Part shown: one piece after another, positions 57,852 through 64,000 of the stretch
Numbering within the stretch: position 1 is the first letter of the stretch
Layout: each line of letters starts with the position of its first letter
Assembly (NCBI GenBank): GCA_045587385.1
Contig: JAZNCE010000120.1
Span: 62,001 to 126,000, forward strand
DNA: 64,000 nt
Reading direction: 5' to 3'
Origin: SVQP01 sp045587385
GTDB lineage: Bacteria; Bacillota; Clostridia; Oscillospirales; CAG-272
Position numbers and translations under genes: made by a program
The notes under the pieces: model-generated
What the model was told of the DNA's origin: nothing
The model's input: the letters and a program-made list of their open reading frames with translations, nothing else
Databases searched by the model: none

Positions 57852-58438
57852 ACAAAAATATCATTCCTTTCCAAGTGTGATTTTAGTCCCTGCTTGATCT
57901 TATCGATCTCGCGATACACGGTGGCAGGCGAGAGCTTCAGATCGTCGGCAATGGACTCCACCGATTCCGACAAATAGAATCGGTCGATAAATATGTAGCG
58001 TTGGCGGTCGGGCAGCGTCTTGACGTAGTCGTTAATGATCTTCCCTACCTCTGCTGCCTCGTATGCCGCTTCTACCGAGTCACCGTGATACAGCGTGCCC
58101 TGCGCATCTTCCAAAGCAACTGTCAGCTCGGACGGGATGCGCTTTTTGCTTGTTTTTTCCCTGTAGCGATTGATTGCAATGCGTCGCATGATCTGCACAA
58201 GAAACGCTCCAAGCACTGCAGGTCTTGTGGGTGGGATGGCATTCCACGCGCCAAGGTAGGTGTCGTTTTGGCATTCCTCAGAGTCCTGTCGGTCGTGCAG
58301 CATATTGTTGGCGATGCGAAACAGAAATTGCCCGAATTTTTTGTCGGTTTCCTGTATTGCATTCTCCTGCCGTGTCCAATACAGCTCGATGATCTGCTCG
58401 TCAGCCATCACCGTCTGTTGTTCCGTGTGTTTGCTCAT
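57848..58438 (-). CDS. ECF-type RNA polymerase sigma factor 5
   Basis: 196 residues. DSEECQNDTYLGAWNAIPPTRPAVLGAFL, IMRRIAINRYREKTSKKR, region 4 around VESIADDLKLSPATVYREI. Closest to sigma factor 1. AAGGGAGGCAAAC precedes ATG 58438. Leader contains GAAAGCGCTTTC, a perfect palindrome. Confidence 0.92.
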   Translation of the reverse strand: MSKHTEQQTVMADEQIIELYWTRQENAIQETDKKFGQFLFRIANNMLHDRQDSEECQNDTYLGAWNAIPPTRPAVLGAFLVQIMRRIAINRYREKTSKKRIPSELTVALEDAQGTLYHGDSVEAAYEAAEVGKIINDYVKTLPDRQRYIFIDRFYLSESVESIADDLKLSPATVYREIDKIKQGLKSHLERNDIFV

Positions 58439-58439
58439 G

Positions 58440-58548
58440 TTTGCCTCCCTTCGTTTTGGTAGAAAGCGCTTTCATAAATGTATGTCAAGAAATTTTTGCA
58501 TTTTTCTCATGTTTTTTCAATTTTTCTGAATTTTTTCATTTTTCTCCT
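58440..58548 (-). promoter_or_regulatory. Leader of sigma gene 5
   Basis: Minus-strand TTGACATACATTTATGAAAGCGCTTTC region: a TTGACA lies about 15 bp upstream of TTATGAAAGCG, with GAAAGCGCTTTC as a possible operator. T-rich stretches fill the rest. Confidence 0.35.
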
Positions 58549-58653
58549 CGTAGGGGCGACCATTGGTCGTCTCAAAGTAAACCCGTTCGGAAAGCTCTTC
58601 GGGTGAAAATATTCAAAAATGTTTGCCGGGACGATCAATGATCGCCCCTACAC
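58549..58653. repeat. REP-like inverted repeat pair
   Basis: Arm 1 CGTAGGGGCGACCATTGGTC and arm 2 GATCAATGATCGCCCCTACACG form a long inverted repeat around about 60 bp; each arm is itself palindromic. Same family as 47814 and 50485. Intergenic between sigma 5 and the direct repeats. Confidence 0.7.
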
Positions 58654-58690
58654 GTATGAATTTTCATACACGCATTAAACACCAATCATT

Positions 58691-58809
58691 TAGCCGCGCA
58701 AAAATTGCTTGAATGCAAGGCGCACCGGAGAAAGCAAGGTGAAGGCGATCTTACGATCGTCGAGCCGCTTTCGAGGAGCAACGCAGCAGTCAACGATTTT
58801 TGAAGGCGC
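58691..58809. repeat. 119-bp direct repeat, copy 1
   Basis: Identical over all 119 bases to copy 2 at 58847. Starts TAGCCGCGCAAAAATTGC and ends ATTTTTGAAGGCGC; the ends are partly complementary (GCGCAAAAAT with ATTTTTGAAGGCGC), and CGATCTTACGATCG lies in the middle. No open frame of note. Confidence 0.9.
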
Positions 58810-58846
58810 GCATTCAATATTCAAAAAGTATCAAGAACCAACCACG

Positions 58847-58965
58847 TAGCCGCGCAAAAATTGCTTGAATGCAAGGCGCACCGGAGAAAGCAAGGTGAAG
58901 GCGATCTTACGATCGTCGAGCCGCTTTCGAGGAGCAACGCAGCAGTCAACGATTTTTGAAGGCGC
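58847..58965. repeat. 119-bp direct repeat, copy 2
   Basis: Perfect copy of the preceding element, separated by 37 bp of A/T-rich sequence. Origin unknown: could be a non-coding RNA, a recent tandem duplication or a remnant mobile element. Confidence 0.9.
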
Positions 58966-58980
58966 ATCATTTGGAGAAAT

Positions 58981-59018
58981 AGAAAAGGTGAATGCAAAAA
59001 CACGCATTCACCTTTTCT
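58981..59018 (-). terminator. Terminator of rplS
   Basis: 15-bp perfect stem AGAAAAGGTGAATGC, 8-nt loop, followed on the minus strand by ATTTCTCC-like sequence, 11 bp past the rplS stop. Confidence 0.8.
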
Positions 59019-59028
59019 ATCTCTAAGA

Positions 59029-59370
59029 TCAGATCTTTTCCTTAACCTTAGAAGCCTTACCAACTCTGCCGCGCAGGTAGTACAGCTTTGCACGTCTGAC
59101 CTTACCGTAACGGACGGTCTCAACAGCTACTACGTTGGGAGAGTGGATGGGGAAAGTCTTTTCAACACCGCAGCCGTAAGAAATTCTTCTTACAGTGAAA
59201 GTAGCGGAAATGCCTGCACCGTGCTTAGCGATAACAGTGCCTTCGAAAAGCTGGATTCTCTCTCTGGAACCCTCTTTGATCTTGTTGTGTACACGTACAG
59301 TGTCACCAACGTTGACAGAAGGAATTTCCTTCTTCAATTGCTCGTTTGTAAAAGCCTCGATAATGTTCAT
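59029..59370 (-). CDS. rplS: 50S ribosomal protein L19
   Basis: 113 residues. NIIEAFTNEQLKKEIP start, VGDTVRVHNKIKEG, SRERIQLFEGTVIA, SYGCGVEKTFPIHSPN and AKLYYLRGRVGK confirm L19. ATG at 59370 follows AAGGAGGGCC; an upstream open frame is rejected. Located at the 30S-50S interface. Confidence 0.97.
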   Translation of the reverse strand: MNIIEAFTNEQLKKEIPSVNVGDTVRVHNKIKEGSRERIQLFEGTVIAKHGAGISATFTVRRISYGCGVEKTFPIHSPNVVAVETVRYGKVRRAKLYYLRGRVGKASKVKEKI

Positions 59371-59485
59371 GATGGCCCTCCTTATCATTCGGATGTTCTT
59401 GCGAGCATGCAGCGGACCACCCGTTCTAATTGCCGTGCTCATAGCACGCAACGGATATTATACCATATACTTTTGAAAAATGCAA
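59371..59485 (-). promoter_or_regulatory. rplS promoter and possible L19 leader
   Basis: TTGCAT and TATAAT with a 17-nt spacer (59457-59485), then about 80 nt of leader including the hairpin CGTGCTATGAGCACG. L19 mRNA leaders are known in Firmicutes; whether this one fits the known fold needs a covariance-model check. Confidence 0.4.
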
Positions 59486-59525
59486 TAGGTTTTGAAAAAA
59501 TATTTTACATTTTTCTCATATTTTT

Positions 59526-60941
59526 TTAGCGTTTCAGTCTTCCCTTGACCATCTCGGGCAGCATTTTCAGCATGGACAGCAGCGCGGGTGCGTTAAAGCC
59601 AACCACAACAGCGGTGCAAAGCCCGATCCACAGCATCCACATAGGAGGCTCGAGCATCATAATGGCGACCATGCCGCAAAGCAGCACGGTGTTAACTGTG
59701 ATCTTGGGGATCTGCAAATTAAAGCGAATGTAGCGGTGCATAGTTGCCGCACGCAGCACGAACACCGCAAAATAGCTGACAAAGGTAGCAAGCGACGCAC
59801 CGACCGCACCCCACGTAGGAATCCAGATCAGGTTAAGCACGATATTGAGCACCGCACCCGCCATGGAGGTATAGAAGGACACCATGGTCTTTTTCTTGGT
59901 GAAATACGCGGTGGCAAGGAAGGAATCAAACGAGGTAAAGACGGTTGCAACCACCAAAACCGGCACATACAGCCAAGCCTCGTAATAGGAATCGGCAAAC
60001 AATATGATCGAGCAAACCTTGGCAAATGCGATCAGGAACGCACCACCCACAAATACGATCGCCACGTAATAGCGGAACACCTTGGAGAAGAATGCGGCGC
60101 ACTCCCCTTCATCATCCGATTCCCTGACCGCGGACAATCGCCACGCCTCGTTGAATACAGACACCATATAAGTCAGCAGCGTGGGGATCTTGTACGCTGC
60201 GGCATATAAGCCGTTTTCGGTATCAGAACGCATGCGCGCGACAAGATAACGGTCGGAGACACCGGTGATCCACCAGAATACCGTAGTGGGGATCAGCGGC
60301 AGCGAGAAGCGCAGCATCTCCCCCATTAAGGGCTTGGAGATCTTTTTGACCGAGAAGGCGCGCCACAGCTTGCAGGTAAAGATCAGCGTAAGCGTGGTGA
60401 CAAAATCGGCACACACAACGCTGAGCACGTATCCCTCGATCTTCATCCCGAAGCCAAGCAGGAACAGCAGATTGAAGCCAATGTTGAGCGCAGTGTTGAG
60501 GATGCCTTGCGCGGCAAAGGTCTTGGTCTTGCCGATGGCGCAAACATACTGCGCGCAGACCGAGTGAATATTTGAGCATAGCACGAACAGCACGATCAGC
60601 CAGACGTAGGGTGCGAAATATTCCAGCAGCAAAAGCAACGGTGAAAGCAGCAAAAAGCCAAGCGTGCTGATGCCCAAAATGGCAACGCCGCTGGAGAAGA
60701 ACGCCTCCTTATCTCCTTCCTTGGCGGCAGCGTTGCGGAAAATACCCTCGCTGATGCCTAAGCATGCCAAAGGAATGAGCAGATTGGCAAGCTGGGTGAT
60801 CAGGTCTGCCGTGGAATACTGCGCTTCAGACAAGCACGCAGTATACAAAGGCATCATGAAAAAGACCAACAGCTTGGAAATAAACTTTCCCGCCGTAAAG
60901 ATCACGGTATTGCCAAACAGCCTTTTGAGTCTTGCATCCAC
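59526..60941 (-). CDS. Polysaccharide flippase (Wzx/MATE-like MOP family)
   Basis: 471 residues, about 12-14 hydrophobic helices. N-terminal RLFGNTVIFTAGKFISKLLVFFMMPLYT and internal TTVFWWITGVSDRYLV resemble Wzx O-antigen-type flippases. It would export lipid-linked oligosaccharides for cell surface polysaccharide. Ends with the basic KGRLKR tail. Monocistronic between rplS and the GH13-like gene. Confidence 0.85.
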   Translation of the reverse strand: MDARLKRLFGNTVIFTAGKFISKLLVFFMMPLYTACLSEAQYSTADLITQLANLLIPLACLGISEGIFRNAAAKEGDKEAFFSSGVAILGISTLGFLLLSPLLLLLEYFAPYVWLIVLFVLCSNIHSVCAQYVCAIGKTKTFAAQGILNTALNIGFNLLFLLGFGMKIEGYVLSVVCADFVTTLTLIFTCKLWRAFSVKKISKPLMGEMLRFSLPLIPTTVFWWITGVSDRYLVARMRSDTENGLYAAAYKIPTLLTYMVSVFNEAWRLSAVRESDDEGECAAFFSKVFRYYVAIVFVGGAFLIAFAKVCSIILFADSYYEAWLYVPVLVVATVFTSFDSFLATAYFTKKKTMVSFYTSMAGAVLNIVLNLIWIPTWGAVGASLATFVSYFAVFVLRAATMHRYIRFNLQIPKITVNTVLLCGMVAIMMLEPPMWMLWIGLCTAVVVGFNAPALLSMLKMLPEMVKGRLKR

Positions 60942-61039
60942 GCGCTCACCCCCTTATCTCAGACTGAAATTGATTACCTATTATTGTATCATTTCCGTGG
61001 GCGTGTGTCAAGGACAAAGCGCGGCTTTTTTACGCATTT

Positions 61040-62866
61040 TCACGTGTTTTCTCGGCTTTCAAACCAAAAGCCGCCGGTGGGAGCAACAGGGGTGAGAATC
61101 ATGCCGCAAATGCCATCAATATCCAGAGTCACACACCCTTGACCATCGGTCTGCAACCGCAAAAGACAGGCGTCGGGCAAGGTGGAAAAGGCACTTTCAT
61201 AATAGGGATATCTTCCGCCCGTGACAAGCTTGACACTCCGTGCCGCCTGCATACCCATATTAAACACCGCACACACCTCCCTGCCTGCACGGTCAAAGCG
61301 TTTGAAGGCGATCACGCCGTCCGGCGCGTCTATGCACTCCACTGCGCAAAGCCCATCCTTGGTGCAGTCACATTCCCACAGTGCAGGTGTGTGCAGATAG
61401 TAGCCGTTCAGTGATTTCACAAAAGAGCATAGATCGGCATGCGATGCGATCTCCCGCAGGAACCATTCGACTCCGCTCGGCAAGGTTGCCGAGGTCAGTT
61501 GCCCCAGCTCATTGCCCATATAGGTCAGCTTTTTACCGGGAAGGCAGGTCATAAACAGGTAAAGCAAACGGACAGTGGCGAACTTTTCTGCGTGGCTGCC
61601 CTGCAAGCTAGCCATGACCGAACCGGCTTGCCTTGCAGAAAGAGCCGAGGACAAAGAGATGATCGCGTCCTCAGTATACAGCCTGCGCACGACGTCGCGC
61701 CACGCACGTCTGCCAACGCGAAGATCGCACGGCATTGCAAAGCAATCAAGCAATGCGTTTTCTGATTCGGGATCTATCACAAAATCGTATCCAAGCCCTC
61801 CCAGCGACTGCCCTACACTCAGTCCGCGATAACTTCTTGCGCGCAGGAGCAGCAACGCATCCGGCACACCCGTGCGCACTGCAGAGGAAAGCGTACGCAC
61901 AAATTCTCCCGTTGTGCGACCTACCGTCATACCCTCAGTATTAAGATAGAGTCCGTCCGCATGGTATTCGCGTAGCCAGAACATCGCACAGGAATACAGC
62001 AACGCGGTGGCGTACGGGTCTGTAAGATCAAAGCACGAGACACCCTCTCCGAGATGCGCATACAAGCCGCAACCGTCGAAATCGCAAAGCCCCGAGGCAT
62101 GCGTGCCCACGCAGCAGCACTCAATCTCAAGCAACACACCGATCCCTTGCTTATGCATACGATCTACCAAATAAGCAAGGTCGTCCGGTATGCCCAGTGT
62201 GCGATCAGGGGCAAAACGCGTGATCATGCCGCCCTTCCCACCATTCTGAAGACCCGGAAAACGAAGCAACACGTGTGTGTACCCCATGTCCGCCGCGTAT
62301 TGCGAAAGCAGATCGGCAACAGAACGATAGGTGGGATCTATACCCGTCATACCTCGATCTGCTCCCAGCCAGCGCGACAGGTCAACTTCATAGATCTGCA
62401 TGGGATAGGCGTAACGTACGTGATCCGCATACCGCTGTGCGCGCCTTGCCAGATACCCCTCATCCTGCCACACGTAATGCGACTCTGTACAAATGACCGA
62501 CGCACCTTCGCCGCCACTTTCGCTCATGCGCGCATACGGATCTGCCTTGTCGTGCACGCGGTCGCCCTTTTGTATACGATACTTGTAGCGCAACCCTTCG
62601 GGACAGATATCGGCATGCCATACAAGTTCCCAGATCCCACTGCCCACAAGCTTTTGCATGGATACGGGCTTCCACGCGTTCCATTCGCCAACCAAGCTCA
62701 CGCGGTCGGCACCCGGCGCTGCCACGCGGAACACGTAGTTCCATCCCTCCCCTTCAAGCAGTCTGTGCACACCAAAATAACGATAAGCGTGCGTTCCCTT
62801 GCCGTTTTGCAGATAATACGCCGCCAGATCTGCAGCCCCTTTGCTTTGCCCTTCCTTGTAAACCAT
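61040..62866 (-). CDS. GlgB-like GH13 protein with degenerate active site (pseudoenzyme)
   Basis: 608 residues. N-terminal CBM48 (about 20-110: GTHAYRYFGVHRL, WNYVFRVAAPGADRVSLVGEWNAW), then a GH13 barrel with the branching-enzyme landmarks MGYTHV, MGNELGQL and the ending around LNGYYLHTPALWECD. But catalytic positions are lost: the nucleophile Asp of DGLRVDA is Asn309 in DGLYLNTEG; the acid/base region AEES is replaced by LRARS near 343; the SHDE region is SSALS near 406. It is therefore unlikely to be a glucan branching enzyme; it may bind glycogen or act as a scaffold. Start after CGGAGG. Confidence 0.85.
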   Translation of the reverse strand: MVYKEGQSKGAADLAAYYLQNGKGTHAYRYFGVHRLLEGEGWNYVFRVAAPGADRVSLVGEWNAWKPVSMQKLVGSGIWELVWHADICPEGLRYKYRIQKGDRVHDKADPYARMSESGGEGASVICTESHYVWQDEGYLARRAQRYADHVRYAYPMQIYEVDLSRWLGADRGMTGIDPTYRSVADLLSQYAADMGYTHVLLRFPGLQNGGKGGMITRFAPDRTLGIPDDLAYLVDRMHKQGIGVLLEIECCCVGTHASGLCDFDGCGLYAHLGEGVSCFDLTDPYATALLYSCAMFWLREYHADGLYLNTEGMTVGRTTGEFVRTLSSAVRTGVPDALLLLRARSYRGLSVGQSLGGLGYDFVIDPESENALLDCFAMPCDLRVGRRAWRDVVRRLYTEDAIISLSSALSARQAGSVMASLQGSHAEKFATVRLLYLFMTCLPGKKLTYMGNELGQLTSATLPSGVEWFLREIASHADLCSFVKSLNGYYLHTPALWECDCTKDGLCAVECIDAPDGVIAFKRFDRAGREVCAVFNMGMQAARSVKLVTGGRYPYYESAFSTLPDACLLRLQTDGQGCVTLDIDGICGMILTPVAPTGGFWFESRENT

Positions 62867-63010
62867 AAAAACCTCCGCGTACGGTAATACTTACAGTATT
62901 GCCATATCGAGGAGGGATCTTTCATAAGCGGAACGACTTCCCTGCGGACAAGGTTGTTAACTATATATATTCACCGGATCGGATGTCCAAGCAAGTCGGA
63001 TGTGCGACGC

Positions 63011-63070
63011 AAAGCCGTCCCCCCGGGGGAAGGTGGGCTCCCGTAGCGTAGCGTTACGGGAGGAAGGGGC
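63011..63070. repeat. Left inverted repeat flanking the DUF559 gene
   Basis: About 60 bp, including the inner palindrome CTCCCGTAGCGTAGCG...TTACGGGAG. Its last 36 bases match exactly the reverse complement of the repeat at 63600-63658; the rest differs by a few bases and one indel. Confidence 0.85.
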
Positions 63071-63132
63071 AGTGCGATAAAATCGGGGCAGTGTGATTCT
63101 CTATTGCACCAAAATAATAAAAGGAGCTGCAA

Positions 63133-63504
63133 TCAAGCACCTCCTAAAATATCTTTCACGGTTTGATCTATGTAGTCACAAACCCTGTAAAATTCCTTAT
63201 CGATACACCGATTAGGGATTCTGATCACTTGAAGACCGTATGCTTCTAGTTTTTCGGTTCTCAATTCATCCTTCTGCATACCTTGTTCCGTTTCGTGTTG
63301 GCTACCGTCCACTTCGATGATCAACTTGGCTTTATAGCAATAAAAATCTGCAATAAAATTGTCGATCATCGCCTGTCTGCGAAATTTCACGGGATATTTG
63401 CTTAAAAAATCGTACCACAAATGGTTTTCTTGCCTTGTAGCATAAGCATGATTGCGCATACGTTGGGCTAACGGTTTATTCTTCTTGTTGTAAGGTAGTG
63501 GCAT
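63133..63504 (-). CDS. DUF559 endonuclease-like protein
   Basis: 123 residues of the DUF559 (Vsr-like, PD-(D/E)xK-type) family: RQENHLWYDFLSKYP, FRRQAMIDNFIADFY with catalytic Asp, and LIIEVDGSQH with acidic metal-ligand residues, then GLQVIRIPN. It is a single gene located between long inverted repeats, suggesting mobility or association with a repeat family. AAAGGAG-like ribosome site is weak. The short size fits stand-alone members. Confidence 0.88.
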   Translation of the reverse strand: MPLPYNKKNKPLAQRMRNHAYATRQENHLWYDFLSKYPVKFRRQAMIDNFIADFYCYKAKLIIEVDGSQHETEQGMQKDELRTEKLEAYGLQVIRIPNRCIDKEFYRVCDYIDQTVKDILGGA

Positions 63505-63599
63505 GATAGACTCCTCATACGTTTTTATCAGTACAGAATGATTGTTTAGATTTTTCCAGATATCCCGTAAACATAATACTATCCTAATTACAATACACA

Positions 63600-63658
63600 G
63601 CCCCTTCCTCCCGTAACGCTACGCTACGGGAGCCCTCCTTCCCCAAGGGGACGGCTTT
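63600..63658. repeat. Right inverted repeat flanking the DUF559 gene
   Basis: Reverse-complement copy of the left repeat; contains CTCCCGTAACGCTACGCTACGGGAG palindrome and a CCTTCCCCAAGGGGA core common in Clostridia intergenic repeats. Lies 95 bp upstream of the DUF559 start. Confidence 0.85.
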
Positions 63659-63788
63659 CTGCGCGTGTCCGCTTCGTTCGCGTATCTTTTCAGGGCTGCC
63701 TTCACTCTCATCTTTTTTTATTTGACAACATTATTGCAGCGAAAATGCTTTGCGTCCACATCCATAACATTCATTACACTTCAAGCAT

Positions 63789-64000
63789 TCATTGATTAAA
63801 CCGTACCGACACAATATGTCTTGTTGGGAAAAACTCATAAAGATGTAATGATGTAACCCTACCTTTAAAGGCAGAAAAGTTTTCCATTACAAAAGGTACT
63901 GCTTTGTATATTGTGTCAGGATTATCTATGAGCATGGTTGTATGCGGTGTCCAGTTGTAGCTATCACCGAACATTTCTTTCAAGTTCAATAATTGCTCAT
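63789..64000 (-). CDS. 2'-5' RNA ligase-like (2H phosphoesterase) protein, C-terminal part
   Basis: Frame is open from the window edge to the stop at 63789; the N terminus is beyond the window. It contains the second HxT motif of the 2H family in WTPHTTMLIDN, followed by VTSLHLYEFFPTRHIVSV. The TTG at 63989 is not assumed to be the start. The family acts on RNA or nucleotide 2',3'-cyclic phosphates; substrate unknown. Confidence 0.7.
   Translation of the reverse strand, partial: EQLLNLKEMFGDSYNWTPHTTMLIDNPDTIYKAVPFVMENFSAFKGRVTSLHLYEFFPTRHIVSVRFNQ

Noticed and set aside
58691..58965. Possible CRISPR array
   Set aside because: Only two repeats of 119 bp; far too long for CRISPR repeats and no cas genes.
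63001..63660. Insertion sequence
   Set aside because: There are inverted repeats but no transposase motif in DUF559 and no target-site duplication; kept as a repeat-flanked gene instead.

Overview
The window is 64 kb of chromosomal DNA from a Gram-positive, low- to mid-GC anaerobe, most likely a gut-type member of the Clostridia. This is inferred from gene content and style: a short HisG paired with HisZ, an SDR-type mannonate oxidoreductase, MntP, lipoproteins with Thr/Glu-rich linkers, GGAGG ribosome sites and TTGACA-17-TATAAT promoters. No rRNA or tRNA gene was seen, so the taxon cannot be fixed more closely. The sequence enters in the C-terminal part of a large beta-rich protein and leaves in the C-terminal part of a 2'-5' RNA ligase-like protein.

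Layout. 0-4.3 kb: end of the large protein, then ECF sigma/anti-sigma pair 1. 4.4-6.0 kb: mntP and a GrpB-pyrophosphatase-like fusion. 6.1-13.6 kb: a compact nine-gene histidine operon, hisZGDCBHAF-hisIE, with a consensus promoter and a terminator. 13.6-21.6 kb: a GH109-like oxidoreductase, trkA-trkH potassium uptake, and a four-gene operon of two Gfo/Idh/MocA oxidoreductases and two sugar isomerase-like TIM barrels. 21.7-26.8 kb: the divergent hexuronate operon uxaC-uxuA-uxuB-kdgA-kdgK, which takes glucuronate through KDG to KDPG cleavage. 26.8-34.7 kb: two sigma/anti-sigma pairs whose anti-sigma proteins carry leucine-rich-repeat (BspA-type) ectodomains, flanking a four-gene operon of three related membrane proteins plus an alpha-L-fucosidase. 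34.8-37.0 kb: lipoprotein and asnS. 37.1-46.0 kb: a seven-gene minus-strand operon (two FAD oxidoreductases and DUF1667, a GH99-like hydrolase, two CobW-type GTPases, one with a long His/Cys-rich repeat, and a glycosidase-like lipoprotein). 46.2-50.4 kb: a beta-propeller glycosidase-like protein and sigma pair 4. 50.6-55.0 kb: GH35 beta-galactosidase, AIM24-like protein, SGNH-hydrolase lipoprotein and dut. 55.1-59.4 kb: an oxidoreductase, a secreted V8-like serine protease, sigma pair 5, a repeat-rich intergenic region and rplS. 59.5-64 kb: a flippase, a catalytically degenerate GH13/GlgB homologue, and a DUF559 endonuclease flanked by long inverted repeats.

The main theme is plant or host glycan use (glucuronate, fucose, galactose and other glycosidases, cyclically oxidised sugars) under control of many paralogous ECF sigma factors. 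The five sigma/anti-sigma pairs are built on one plan: the genes always overlap by ATGA; the anti-sigma proteins share an ungapped N-terminal motif with invariant D8, A9 and D14, then a basic stretch and one membrane helix; and each ends in a different extracytoplasmic domain. Three of the five sigma leaders share a near-identical 16-17 nt box. This looks like a modular surface-sensing system and is the most notable feature of the window.
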